Positions 17,461-26,313 of a DNA stretch of 42,044 nt are shown piece by piece. Origin of the DNA: Pseudomonadota bacterium (lineage in GTDB: Bacteria; Myxococcota_A; Bradymonadia; UBA4248); contig JAFRYG010000028.1 of NCBI GenBank assembly GCA_017441205.1, positions 1 through 42,044 on the forward strand, given 5' to 3'. The position numbers and the translations under genes were made by a program. The notes under the pieces are model-generated. The model was not told the origin of the DNA. It was given only the letters and a program-made list of their open reading frames with translations, and did not search any database. Numbering within the stretch: position 1 is the stretch's first letter; the number at the start of each line of letters is the position of its first letter.

Positions 17461-18960
17461 ATGGCCAAGTTTTTTGAGAGTATACTGTATTTTTCCGTAC
17501 TGCAGATCCGCGTTCTGGATGTGCTGATTTTGCTGCTTTGCCTCGGTGTTGCAACGCTGATCAACAAACTCATCGTCGACAGGCTGATTCCGGCGATATG
17601 TGCGCGCGTAAAACGAAAGAATGAGCAGCAGCGAGCGGCGTATTTGGCCATGATCGAAGCGGAAAAGCTGAAGGCCGAAGCCGAAGATGCGGCGCGATCC
17701 GCAGCGGAACAGGCACAGAATCCCGAAGCGGGTCAGTCCCCGGAAACTGTTGAACAGGGCCAACCCCAGGCAGAAGATGCCGCTGGGAAAAAGAAGAAAA
17801 AGGCCAAGTCTTCCGGTCCTCGTCAGAGCCGCATGTTTGCTCGCAAACAGAGGAAATTCGAGCGCCTGCCGCTGTTCGACATCGTGTTTTCGTCACTCGG
17901 CAAACCGATTCATTACCTGGTGCTGTCGATTGCTTGCGCCGTGGCACTGCTGTTCATGAATACGCCGGAATGGGCCAGGGAAATCCGCCCCTGGCTGTTT
18001 ACGATCATTCGGGCGGTCACGATTTGGTGCGTCATTCTTTATCTGCTCAGGGTGACGGACAGGTGCAAGGAGCATTTTGCAAAAATTGCCGCGCTCACCA
18101 AAAATGACAAGCTCGACGACATGCTGGTGCCGCTGATCGCGGGTATCGTCAAGATTTTGCTGATTGCCTTCGGCATATTGGTCGTCATCCAGAACCTGGG
18201 GTATTCGGTCACATCGCTGGTCGCTGGTCTCGGCATCGGTGGTGCGGCACTGGCGCTGGCTTCGAAGGATACGCTGGCCAATATGTTCGGTGCGTTCGTG
18301 GTGTTTGTCGACAGGCCGTTCCAGATCGGCGACTGGATCGCGATCGGCGGCGTCGAGGGAATTGTCGAAGAAATCCGGCTTAGAACGACGCTCATCCGGA
18401 CGTGGGACAATTCTGTGGTGACGCTGCCCAATTCGATGCTTTCGACGGGGAGTATCGATAATTTTCAGCGCAGAAAATACCGAAAGATGGAGTGCGATTT
18501 TGGCGTTCTTTATTCGACGACGGCTGCGCAGATCGAGCAGATTGTCGCAGATATCAAGGCGCATCTTGCTGCGCACGTGATCGATACCGAGGCGCTTGAG
18601 CTTTGTCTGGAAAAGGAGCGCGAGATTCGCAATGATCATCGTCTGACGGAAGAGGAAATGAGCGATGCGATAGATCGTGTGCGATATGTTCCGAAACCCG
18701 GTCAGATTTATGGTCCGAATTACTTTGTGGGATTCAAGGGGTTCGGCGATTCGAGCCTCGATATTGAGGTGGTTGCATTTACGTATCGGACGGGCAAATC
18801 GGGGCACATGGAAGACAGACAGAACTTTTTGCTCGAAATCATGCGGATTGTCGAACGAAACGGGACGGGATTTGCGTTCCCGACGAGGACTCTGGAATGG
18901 GCCGGCGATCAGAGCAAAATTCCGATTCGTATGCTTTCTGACGGAAAGGATGAAAAATAA
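17461..18960 (+). CDS. MscS-family mechanosensitive ion channel
   Basis: Small-conductance mechanosensitive channel relative, 499 residues, inner membrane. One helix lies at about 15-37, then a long charged insertion (about 40-135) rich in Ala/Glu and with a run of lysines, then further helices. The pore-lining TM3 and start of the beta domain are clear: GLGIGGAALALASKDTLANM (from residue 256) and FVDRPFQIGDWI. The C-terminal mixed alpha/beta region carries an extra segment around residues 370-420. Such channels release solutes on osmotic downshift. The ribosome binding site is weak. The N-terminal charged insertion distinguishes it from the short E. coli MscS. Confidence 0.93.
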   Translation: MAKFFESILYFSVLQIRVLDVLILLLCLGVATLINKLIVDRLIPAICARVKRKNEQQRAAYLAMIEAEKLKAEAEDAARSAAEQAQNPEAGQSPETVEQGQPQAEDAAGKKKKKAKSSGPRQSRMFARKQRKFERLPLFDIVFSSLGKPIHYLVLSIACAVALLFMNTPEWAREIRPWLFTIIRAVTIWCVILYLLRVTDRCKEHFAKIAALTKNDKLDDMLVPLIAGIVKILLIAFGILVVIQNLGYSVTSLVAGLGIGGAALALASKDTLANMFGAFVVFVDRPFQIGDWIAIGGVEGIVEEIRLRTTLIRTWDNSVVTLPNSMLSTGSIDNFQRRKYRKMECDFGVLYSTTAAQIEQIVADIKAHLAAHVIDTEALELCLEKEREIRNDHRLTEEEMSDAIDRVRYVPKPGQIYGPNYFVGFKGFGDSSLDIEVVAFTYRTGKSGHMEDRQNFLLEIMRIVERNGTGFAFPTRTLEWAGDQSKIPIRMLSDGKDEK

Positions 18961-19104
18961 ATCCCCATATTTGATTGGGTCTGATATAAGCACTAACAAG
19001 AGCAGCGAAAGCGTGACTCGAAGAATGAAAATAACAGGGTTTACGGCGCGAGCCGTGTTTTAACATTTCCCGTTAAGGGACCAGCCAGAAACAAAGGAGT
19101 AACG

Positions 19105-19698
19105 ATGCAGATCGATATCAGCTTCCGTCACATGGAGCCCTCTGACACACTCAGAGATTACGCTGACGAAAAGATCCGTCGTGTGATTCGCAAACATATC
19201 CGCGATGATTTTGACGCACAGATTACACTCGCGGTTGAGAAGTTCCGTCATATTGCAAAACTGCATCTGACGTACAAGGGCATCTCGATTAAATGCGAAG
19301 AAAGCAGTGAAGACATGTATCAGTCGATTGACCTTGCACTCGACAAACTCGAGAGCCAGATCAAGCGTTATAAAGGCAAACTTCGTGCGCACAAGCCTGC
19401 CGCAATGAACGCTTCCCGCATGCTGGATGTTGCCGTCGTGGCGCTTCCCGAGGCCGAAGTCGAAGAGGAAGCAGAAGAAGTTGCAGCTGCTGCCGAACCG
19501 GTGGAAGTTTCCGAGAGTGCCAAGATCATCAAGCATGAATCACTCGCACTCGCCGAAATGAGCATGGATGACGCCGCAATGAAACTGAGCCTCGAGGATC
19601 TTCCCGTGGTCGTGTTTATCAATGCGGACACGAAACAGACGTGTGTGCTGTATCGCCTGGAAGACGGCAAATGCGGCATGATTTCGCTGGATAAATAA
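19105..19698 (+). CDS. hpf: Long-form ribosome hibernation promoting factor
   Basis: Protein of 197 residues. Residues 1-100 match the HPF/RaiA ribosome-binding domain (MQIDISFRHMEPSDTLRDYADEK...KLHLTYKG; EDMYQSIDLALDKLESQIKRYKGK). An acidic, Ala/Glu-rich linker (about 112-140) leads to a C-terminal domain (about 145-197; LSLEDLPVVVFINADTKQTCVLYRLEDG) that in long HPFs pairs two ribosomes into 100S dimers. This two-domain layout marks the long form. AAAGGAG precedes the ATG. A terminator built from an interspersed hairpin follows. Confidence 0.95.
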   Translation: MQIDISFRHMEPSDTLRDYADEKIRRVIRKHIRDDFDAQITLAVEKFRHIAKLHLTYKGISIKCEESSEDMYQSIDLALDKLESQIKRYKGKLRAHKPAAMNASRMLDVAVVALPEAEVEEEAEEVAAAAEPVEVSESAKIIKHESLALAEMSMDDAAMKLSLEDLPVVVFINADTKQTCVLYRLEDGKCGMISLDK

Positions 19699-19710
19699 TT
19701 TGTGATGATT

Positions 19711-19732
19711 GAGACGTGCTGCGGCACGTCTC
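19711..19732. repeat. AGACGTG..CACGTCT hairpin
   Basis: GAGACGTGC (19711-19719) and GCACGTCTC (19724-19732) are perfect complements with a TGCG loop. It lies between the hpf stop and the hpf terminator. Confidence 0.8.
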
Positions 19733-19738
19733 CGCTGG

Positions 19739-19778
19739 CGCCCGCTGTTTGCCATGCAAATATGCGGGCGTTTTTTTT
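19739..19778 (+). terminator. Terminator of hpf built from an interspersed hairpin
   Basis: CGCCCGC (19739-19745) pairs with GCGGGCG (19764-19770), and inside it TTTGC pairs with GCAAA; eight T follow. The inner hairpin has the TATTTGC..GCAAATA form of the repeat family, so this repeat appears to act as the terminator. Confidence 0.88.
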
Positions 19779-19799
19779 ATCCGGATGACGGGGATGGCC

Positions 19800-20207
19800 A
19801 TGTACCAAATGAATCGCCTTCTTACAGTTTTCGTCCTGATGTCAATTGTTGTGAGCTGCAACAAAGCAAAGCAGGAACCTGTTGCCGAAAGTTCATCATC
19901 CCCCGGCCCGGCAGCTTTAACAAGACATGCCTGTTTAAATCCAGGCAGGAAGCGGACCTGTGCGAGATTCGCCGTGCATGTGATTCGTGGTACATTCCCT
20001 GGGAATACCGCGATCCGTACGTCTGTGAATTTGAAGTATGCAGAACCGCTGGGGGATACGCAGGCACTCCATGTCATTGTTGCCAAATTTTCCAATAACG
20101 ATGAGTGCGAACACGAACGGGCCATGGATGGCCTGCCTATGTGCGGTGCACATACGGCCGGCATGCGCCCGCTATTTGCAGAGCAAATACGCGGGCGCTT
20201 TTTTTAG
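19800..20207 (+). pseudogene. Small lipoprotein, probably frameshifted
   Basis: The ATG at 19800 opens a frame with a signal peptide ending in the lipobox VVSC. From about 19925 the coding-like sequence moves to the -1 frame, where residues such as EADLCEIRRACDSWYIPWEY and YVCEFEVC have the codon use, acidity and cysteine spacing of the other lipoproteins; that frame stops at 20098. The original frame stays open but becomes basic and runs on into the terminator hairpin, stopping at 20207, which is unlikely for an intact gene. A single lost or gained base near 19915-19930 would explain this. Alternatively the long frame is real and the second frame is coincidence. Family unknown. Confidence 0.45.
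20165..20205 (+). terminator. Terminator built from a TATTTGC..GCAAATA hairpin
   Basis: GCGCCCGC (20165-20172) pairs with GCGGGCGC (20091 + 100, i.e. 20191-20198); inside it TATTTGC (20173-20179) pairs with GCAAATA (20183-20189) around loop AGA. Seven T follow. It closely resembles the terminator at 19739, so the small lipoprotein gene is bracketed by two copies of one structure. Confidence 0.9.
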
Positions 20208-20602
20208 GATATGCACCTCCATCGCAGCCTGCAGACTTGGCTGAGTCCCGGAGGCGGTACAGAAAGACATCAAACGCGGTCTGACTGCACTGGATAAATC
20301 ATCAGGATTGGATACTTTTGAAGGCGGCACGCAAGAGCCGCTTTTTGGGGGTTGTGTGAGCGGAAAAGACGTTTTATGGAATTCTCTTTCTGCGATCATT
20401 GCAACTATTTGGATTTGCGATAAAAAGCGAGTAGTTTGAGGCAGAATGTGAAGATTGCCTTTGAACCGGGAGAATGTCATTTCAACAATATCTGGCTCTG
20501 ATTTGCCAACACATTGGTCGTACAGGACCCAAAAATGAGTGATTATCCGCGTGTTGTCATCCGGGTGCGGATTCAGAGCATCGGTAATACAGGAACTTAA
20601 GG
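20206..20602. other. Intergenic stretch with a possible gene remnant
   Basis: No complete gene is seen in these 397 bases. From 20242 to about 20439 one plus-strand frame is open and coding-like (containing KDIKRGLTALDKSSGLDTFE and, further on, a hydrophobic SLSAIIATIWIC), but it has no start codon other than an internal GTG and no ribosome binding site. It could be the 3' remnant of a decayed gene. The minus-strand open frame crossing this area looks spurious. Confidence 0.35.
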
Positions 20603-22456
20603 ATGAAAGAGAGTATGAAACGTTTGATGTGCAAAACATTCTGTTCCCATTGCTGTACAGGCAGAAGTGCGTGCTTTGGTGCAATTTTACTGTCGCTGGC
20701 CTGGGGCTGTGTGGGAGGATGTTCCGTTGGTGAAGATAAGGAAATGCTGAATTTTGTCGATGATACTGTTCAGAAATATGCACTGATGTATTGGGATACG
20801 GATGATAATGGGAGTGTGAGCCTCGAAGAGGCTGAAGCAGTAACAGAAATTCCGAAGGATGCATTTTCACTTTGGAAAGAAGTTGAAACCATTGAAGATC
20901 TTAAGCAATTTCCCAATTTGACCAAAATTGGAGATGGTGCATTCGAGAATTGTACTAAGCTTACATCCATTGATTTGCCGCAGGTAACGAGCATTGAAGA
21001 TGATGCGTTCAGAGGGTGTACAGGTCTTACAACCGTTAATGTGCCGCAGGTGACGAGCGTCGGGAAGAGTGCGTTCGAAGACTGCAAGGGGCTTACTGAT
21101 ATTGAATTGTCACTTGCAACGACGATAGGCAATAGGGGATTTGAAGGCTGTACCAGCCTTCAAACTGTCAATTTGCCAAAGGCAACAACCATAGGCGATT
21201 GGGCTTTTAAAGGATGCACCAAGCTGACATCAGTCGACCTATCGTTGGTAACATCCATTGGTATGGGGGCGTTCGATGAGTGCAGCAGTCTGACTTCTAT
21301 TGATTTGCCGCAGGCCACGGCAATCGGGGAAGGGGCGTTTTATGATTGCAGCAGCATGACATCCATCAATTTGCCTCAAGCGGTGGATATTGGGATGAAT
21401 GCATTTTCCGGAACCAATCTTACATCTATTGAACTGCCTCAACTAACGGAGATTGTTAGTGTCGTACTGAAGGGCTGCTCCAAACTTACCACCATCAAGC
21501 TGCCCAAAGTTGTGACTGTTGGTGACTATGCATTTGCGGATCATGACACTCTCACATCGATTGAGCTGCCGGCAGCAACAACCTTTGGAAGTGGTGTGTT
21601 TGAAAATTGTACCGGTCTCACATCCATTGAGCTGCCGCAGGCTAAAGTACTTGGGGATTGGGTGTTCAACGGCTGCAGTAGTCTTGCATCCGTCACATTG
21701 CCGGAGGCGACGGCCATAGGAAGTGGAATGTTCAAAGGCTGCAGCAGTCTTGCAACCATTGAATTGCCTAAGGCGACGACTATCACAGGCCATGCATTCG
21801 ACGGCTGTACAAGTCTTGCATCCATCAAGCTGCCGCAGGTGACGGCGATTGAAGATTGGGCATTCGAGAACATAAGCAGCCTGACATCGATTGAATTGCC
21901 GGAGGCGGTGACTATTGGAAACAAGGCATTTGCGGGCACAGGCTTGACATCCGTTCTGCTTCCGAAGGCCAAGACAATCGGTTCTTCAGCCTATGAAGGC
22001 TGTACCAAACTCGCGACTGTTGAGCTGCCGGCAGCCACAGTGATTGAAGATCATGCATTTAAAGATTGTTCCAGCCTCGCTTCCGTTGAGTTGCCGGAGG
22101 TAATGAAAATCGGGAGCAGAGCGTTTTCCGGGGCGAATGAGCTTACATCCGTAGAATTTCCGAAAGCGACCAAGATAGGCGGGAATGTATTCAGCGGCTG
22201 CAAGAGAATCATCTCAATTTCGCTTCCGGGGGCGGATCAGATTGAGCTTACGAAAGTGTCATATTTCAACGAGGAAGGGGAAAAGCCGGTATTTCTTTAT
22301 GATGAGTTTGATTCATTCAAGGATATGCCGACCGAAAAGTGTACGCTGACGCTCAATGCCAACAAGAAAAATGGTGGTTCATCGACACCGGTCGTTGGGG
22401 AAGATGGTGTGACGTGGGGGGATGTGAAATGGAAAGAGATCAAGTATGTAGAGTAG
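20603..22456 (+). CDS. BspA-like leucine-rich-repeat lipoprotein with EF-hand loop
   Basis: Predicted secreted protein of 617 residues. The N-terminus is basic and cysteine-containing, with a hydrophobic segment ending GCVGGC, a lipobox-like site. A calcium-binding EF-hand loop follows at about residue 65 (DTDDNGSVSLEE, with all expected ligand positions). About 20 leucine-rich repeats of 22-23 residues then run from about 105 to 540, each like LPQATAIGEGAFYDCSSLTSI, the BspA/LRR_5 type. A non-repeat C-terminal tail closes the protein. Such proteins commonly mediate binding to host or other cells. Either Met (20603 or 20615) could start it; AGGAAC upstream of the first favours 20603. Confidence 0.9.
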   Translation: MKESMKRLMCKTFCSHCCTGRSACFGAILLSLAWGCVGGCSVGEDKEMLNFVDDTVQKYALMYWDTDDNGSVSLEEAEAVTEIPKDAFSLWKEVETIEDLKQFPNLTKIGDGAFENCTKLTSIDLPQVTSIEDDAFRGCTGLTTVNVPQVTSVGKSAFEDCKGLTDIELSLATTIGNRGFEGCTSLQTVNLPKATTIGDWAFKGCTKLTSVDLSLVTSIGMGAFDECSSLTSIDLPQATAIGEGAFYDCSSMTSINLPQAVDIGMNAFSGTNLTSIELPQLTEIVSVVLKGCSKLTTIKLPKVVTVGDYAFADHDTLTSIELPAATTFGSGVFENCTGLTSIELPQAKVLGDWVFNGCSSLASVTLPEATAIGSGMFKGCSSLATIELPKATTITGHAFDGCTSLASIKLPQVTAIEDWAFENISSLTSIELPEAVTIGNKAFAGTGLTSVLLPKAKTIGSSAYEGCTKLATVELPAATVIEDHAFKDCSSLASVELPEVMKIGSRAFSGANELTSVEFPKATKIGGNVFSGCKRIISISLPGADQIELTKVSYFNEEGEKPVFLYDEFDSFKDMPTEKCTLTLNANKKNGGSSTPVVGEDGVTWGDVKWKEIKYVE

Positions 22457-22743
22457 GGTAAGTTTTTTTGGGGGGGGGCGGGGGCTTACCAAACAAAAAA
22501 AAAGCGCAGGCCGTATTGAGCGCAGCGAGATAGGCCGAAGCCGCCGGGCGCAGTGCGGAGCACAAGCGGGCGAAAAATAAACAAACAGCTTGCTATTCGT
22601 CTTAAAAAATGATAGAGGCGCGCGCCGTTCGCGCTGTGTGTGTGAGCGAAATTAAAAAGCAAGAAAACTGCACGAGGCGTAGGGATGGCGAGAGTCTTCC
22701 TGATGTGTGCAGAGGTATGACAAGTGTGTTTTGTTTGTGGAAC
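22457..22743. other. Gap between the LRR gene and the str promoter
   Basis: GGTAAG and CTTACC (about 22458-22489) could pair across a homopolymer-rich interior of seven T, nine G, C and five G, followed by a run of nine A. A GC-rich repeat-like sequence follows (GGCCGTATTGAGCGCAGCGA at 22509 and on) ending in ATAGGCC, a distant TATT-type element. The rest up to the promoter contains no gene that I can support. Confidence 0.5.
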
Positions 22744-22771
22744 TTGACAAACGAAAATACATCTATATACT
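22744..22771 (+). promoter_or_regulatory. Strong sigma-70-type promoter for rpsL operon
   Basis: TTGACA (22744-22749) and TATACT (22766-22771) are separated by 16 bases, near consensus. It is about 70 bases before the rpsL start and is the only obvious promoter for the rpsL-to-rpsC run. Confidence 0.75.
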
Positions 22772-22841
22772 GCTTTGGTTTTAAATTGGGCTCTGGAATT
22801 GTTTCGGAGTTCAGAAGGCATAGAAGAAAAGAGGAGATACG

Positions 22842-23213
22842 ATGCCGACAATCAATCAGCTGGTAAGAAAAGGCCGCGAGCGCAAGACGTGCAAAACGAA
22901 CTCGCCGGCATTAAAGAACTGCCCGCAGCGACGTGGTGTGTGCGTTCGTGTGAGCACGACGACGCCTAAGAAACCGAACTCAGCTCTCCGTAAGGTGGCC
23001 CGTGTTCGTCTGACGAGCGGAATGGAAGTTTCGAGCTATATTCCTGGTGAAGGTCACAATCTTCAGGAACACAGCGTTGTTCTGATTCGTGGTGGCCGTG
23101 TGAAGGACCTTCCTGGTGTTCGTTATCACATCATCCGTGGTACGCTGGATTCGATGGGTGTGAATGCCCGCCGTGCTGGCCGTTCGAAATATGGCGCGAA
23201 GCGTCCTAAGTAA
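22842..23213 (+). CDS. rpsL: 30S ribosomal protein S12
   Basis: Decoding-centre protein of 123 residues, the usual length. Conserved [11 protein letters not shown] start, [19 protein letters not shown] and [17 protein letters not shown] are present; both lysines whose change gives streptomycin resistance in other species (in PKKPNS and RVKDLP) are wild-type. A GAGGAG ribosome binding site lies close upstream. First gene of the str cluster, 15 bases before rpsG. Confidence 0.99.
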   Translation: MPTINQLVRKGRERKTCKTNSPALKNCPQRRGVCVRVSTTTPKKPNSALRKVARVRLTSGMEVSSYIPGEGHNLQEHSVVLIRGGRVKDLPGVRYHIIRGTLDSMGVNARRAGRSKYGAKRPK

Positions 23214-23228
23214 GAGAGGAGTTGAGAA

Positions 23229-23708
23229 ATGCCAAGACGACGTGAAGTTGAAAAACGCGACGTTCTGCCAGATCCGCAGTATCATGACCGTTTGGTCGCA
23301 AAATGCATTAACAGCCTGATGTATGATGGCAAGAAGAGCACGGCGGAAGCCATTATGTATGGCACGCTTGAACTTCTTGGTCAGCGCACGAAAGGCGGTG
23401 AAGACAGCAGCCTTGATGTCTTCAAGAAAGCCGTGGACAATGCCCGTCCGACAGTCGAAGTCAAGAGCCGCCGCGTTGGTGGTTCGACGTATCAGGTTCC
23501 TGTTGAAATCAGGGCTGATCGCCGTACGGCACTTGCATTTCGCTGGCTGATCGGAAATGCGCGCAAACGTCCTGAGAAATCGATGGTTGAGCGTTTTGCA
23601 GCCGAGCTTCTTGATGCGTACAACAACCGTGGTACGACGATTAAGAAGAAAGAGGATACGCACCGCATGGCAGAAGCGAACAAGGCTTTTGCGCATTATC
23701 GCTGGTAG
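23229..23708 (+). CDS. rpsG: 30S ribosomal protein S7
   Basis: Primary 16S rRNA-binding protein of the small-subunit head, 159 residues. Begins [15 protein letters not shown] and contains the family stretch [19 protein letters not shown] precedes the ATG. It lies between rpsL and fusA; the 77-base gap to fusA shows no terminator. Confidence 0.99.
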   Translation: MPRRREVEKRDVLPDPQYHDRLVAKCINSLMYDGKKSTAEAIMYGTLELLGQRTKGGEDSSLDVFKKAVDNARPTVEVKSRRVGGSTYQVPVEIRADRRTALAFRWLIGNARKRPEKSMVERFAAELLDAYNNRGTTIKKKEDTHRMAEANKAFAHYRW

Positions 23709-23785
23709 GAATTGACCTGGTACCGTAACGAGAAATTCAGCACGCATCAGGTTGAGCCGTGCGAAAAAGTTTGTGAGAACACAAC

Positions 23786-25918
23786 GTGGGACGAGATGTA
23801 GAGTTAAATCGTGTGCGTAATATTGGTATTATGGCACACATCGATGCAGGCAAGACGACGACGTCTGAGCGCATACTGTTTTTTACCGGCCGGACACACC
23901 GCATGGGCGAAGTGCATGATGGCGCTGCGACGATGGACTGGATGGCCGAAGAGCAGGAACGCGGCATCACGATTACGAGTGCAGCGACGGTTTGTTACTG
24001 GAATCGCAACGGACACAACCGCATCAACATTATTGACACGCCGGGACATGTGGACTTTACGATTGAGGTAGAGCGGTGTCTTCGTGTTTTGGATGGTGCG
24101 ATAGCCGTTTTCTGTGCCGTTGGTGGTGTTCAGCCGCAGAGCGAGACGGTCTGGCGTCAGGCGGACAAATACAGTGTTCCGCGAATTGCGTTTGTGAACA
24201 AAATGGATCGCGTGGGTGCTGATTTCAAGGCGGTGCTTTCACAGATGGAATCGCGGCTGAATGCGAATCCCGTTGCAGTTCAGCTGCCGATTGGTTCTGA
24301 AGACAAATTTAACGGCGTGATTGATCTCGTCGAGAACAAGGCGCTGTTTTTCAACACAGAGACTCTGGATACGGAACCTGGCGAGATACCGGAAGAGATG
24401 CTCGATGAAGTGTCGGAATTTCGGGAGACCTTGATAGTCAAGGCGTCAGATTTTGACGAAGGGTTGATGGAAGCATATTTGAATGGCGAAGAGATCAGTG
24501 CGGATGCGATTCGTGCTGCGCTTCGTAAAGGCTGCATTTCTCTGGGACTCGTCCCTGTTTTCTGTGGCTCGGCATTCAAAAATAAGGGCGTGCAGCGAGT
24601 ACTGGATGGTGTCATAGATTACCTTCCAAGTCCGATTGATATCCCTGGTCCGATGGTTGCCCCGTACGAAGCATTTTCGCGTCAGGAGCGCGAAGAAGGC
24701 GATGTTACGGAAGAAGAGAAGTTTGAGCTGAAGGTCTCCGATAATGGACAGTTTGCTGGCCTCGCCTTCAAGCTCATGTCGGATCCGTATGTTGGGCAGC
24801 TGACGTTTATCCGTATCTATTCTGGCAGACTTGAAGCGGGACAGGCGGTGTACAACACGAACAAGCACCGTCGGGAACGCATCGGTCGTCTGCTGAGGAT
24901 GCATGCGAACAAGCGTGAGGATGTGACAGAGGCATATGCAGGTGAGATTGTGGCTGTTCTCGGTTTGAAGAGCACGGTCACGGGTGACACGCTCTGCGAT
25001 GAAGGACTTGACGTCGTTCTTGAATCGATGTCATTCCCGGCACCGGTTATCAATATGTCAATTGAACCGGACACGCAGGACGATGTGAATCGTCTTGGGA
25101 TAGCGCTGCAGAAGCTTGCAGCGGAAGATCCTTCATTTAAAGTGAGTACAGACAAAGAGACGGGTCAGACAGTGATTGGCGGTATGGGCGAGTTGCATCT
25201 CGACATTATCGCTTCGCGTCTGAAGCGTGAATTTGGCGTGAATGCGAAGGTTGGCCGTCCGCAGGTTGCGTATCGCGAGACGATTACGCGCGCGGGAGAA
25301 ACGGAATGCAAGTTCGTCCGTCAGTCCGGCGGTCGCGGTCAATATGGTCATGTCAAGATTGCGCTCAGGCCGAATGAGCCCGGTAAGGGGATCACGTTTG
25401 AGTCGAAAATTGTGGGTGGAGTCGTACCGCGCGACTACTGGCCTGCGGTTGAGAAAGGTATACGCAGTGCATCCGAGACGGGTGTTCTGGCGGGTTATCC
25501 GATTGTCGATGTTCATGTGGACCTGATTGATGGTTCGTATCATGAAGTTGACTCGAGCGAAATGGCATTTCAGGTAGCAGGATCAATGGCTTTCAAGGAT
25601 GGCTGTAAAAAAAGTGGTCCTCAGCTGCTGGAACCCGTTTTTGATGTTGAGGTTATCACGCCAGAGGAGTATACAGGCGACGTCATCGGCGATTTGAACA
25701 GTCGTCGTGGTCGCATCCAGGATTTGGAACCGCGTAAAGGGGTACAGGCTATTCGGGCGGTGGTTCCCTTGTCAGAAATGTTTGGTTATGCGACAGTACT
25801 TCGCTCGGAGACACAGGGCCGGGCAAGCTACACGATGCAGTTTAAGTGTTACGAACCTTTGCCGGCAGCGTTGTCGGAGGGGTTGGTTGAGCGTTTTGGT
25901 GCCAGGTCGAATTCGTAA
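23786..25918 (+). CDS. fusA: Elongation factor G
   Basis: Translocase GTPase of 710 residues, close to the usual 690-705. It starts with GTG; the ribosome binding site is weak (GAGA). G-domain motifs are clear: [32 protein letters not shown] and a GSA motif. The later domains II-V are present (for example [18 protein letters not shown] and [11 protein letters not shown]). It is followed after 35 bases directly by rpsJ; the tuf gene usual at this place is absent. Confidence 0.98.
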   Translation: MGRDVELNRVRNIGIMAHIDAGKTTTSERILFFTGRTHRMGEVHDGAATMDWMAEEQERGITITSAATVCYWNRNGHNRINIIDTPGHVDFTIEVERCLRVLDGAIAVFCAVGGVQPQSETVWRQADKYSVPRIAFVNKMDRVGADFKAVLSQMESRLNANPVAVQLPIGSEDKFNGVIDLVENKALFFNTETLDTEPGEIPEEMLDEVSEFRETLIVKASDFDEGLMEAYLNGEEISADAIRAALRKGCISLGLVPVFCGSAFKNKGVQRVLDGVIDYLPSPIDIPGPMVAPYEAFSRQEREEGDVTEEEKFELKVSDNGQFAGLAFKLMSDPYVGQLTFIRIYSGRLEAGQAVYNTNKHRRERIGRLLRMHANKREDVTEAYAGEIVAVLGLKSTVTGDTLCDEGLDVVLESMSFPAPVINMSIEPDTQDDVNRLGIALQKLAAEDPSFKVSTDKETGQTVIGGMGELHLDIIASRLKREFGVNAKVGRPQVAYRETITRAGETECKFVRQSGGRGQYGHVKIALRPNEPGKGITFESKIVGGVVPRDYWPAVEKGIRSASETGVLAGYPIVDVHVDLIDGSYHEVDSSEMAFQVAGSMAFKDGCKKSGPQLLEPVFDVEVITPEEYTGDVIGDLNSRRGRIQDLEPRKGVQAIRAVVPLSEMFGYATVLRSETQGRASYTMQFKCYEPLPAALSEGLVERFGARSNS

Positions 25919-25953
25919 GAATTCTAGTAAACATTTGAGAGGAGAGCCTAAAA

Positions 25954-26286
25954 ATGGGCGATAGGATTCGAATTAAACTGAAGGCGTATGATCACAGACT
26001 GTTAGACGCCTCAGTTCAGGAAATTATCAATGCAGCACAGCGAACGGGTGCAAAGATTGCGGGCCCGATTCCCCTTCCGACGCAGGTGAGCCGTTTTACG
26101 GTTCTGAGAAGCCCGCACGTCAACAAGAAGAGTCGTGAGCAGTTTGAGATTCGTACGCACAAACGTCTGATTGACATCGAAACGAACGAACAGACGGTGG
26201 ATGCATTGATGAAGCTGGATTTGTCAGCTGGTGTGGATATCAAGATTCGCCTTCGCGCGAATGGTAATGGGACGCAGAACATTTAG
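25954..26286 (+). CDS. rpsJ: 30S ribosomal protein S10
   Basis: Small-subunit head protein, also NusE in antitermination. The 110 residues include [43 protein letters not shown] and the usual C-terminal IKIR; the tail is a few residues longer than E. coli's. GAGAGGAG is the ribosome binding site. Next gene is rplD after 27 bases, with no rplC between. Confidence 0.98.
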   Translation: MGDRIRIKLKAYDHRLLDASVQEIINAAQRTGAKIAGPIPLPTQVSRFTVLRSPHVNKKSREQFEIRTHKRLIDIETNEQTVDALMKLDLSAGVDIKIRLRANGNGTQNI

Positions 26287-26313
26287 AATGCTGCGAGAAA
26301 ACGGAGAATCGAG

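Noticed and set aside
20172..20870. Minus-strand open frame of 232 codons before the LRR gene
   Set aside because: It overlaps the terminator and the start of the LRR gene, and its Ser/His/Pro-rich sequence looks like an antisense artefact.
20933..22250. Periodic sequence in the LRR gene as a DNA tandem repeat array
   Set aside because: The period of about 69 bases follows the protein repeat, with extensive DNA divergence between units; it is a coding repeat.
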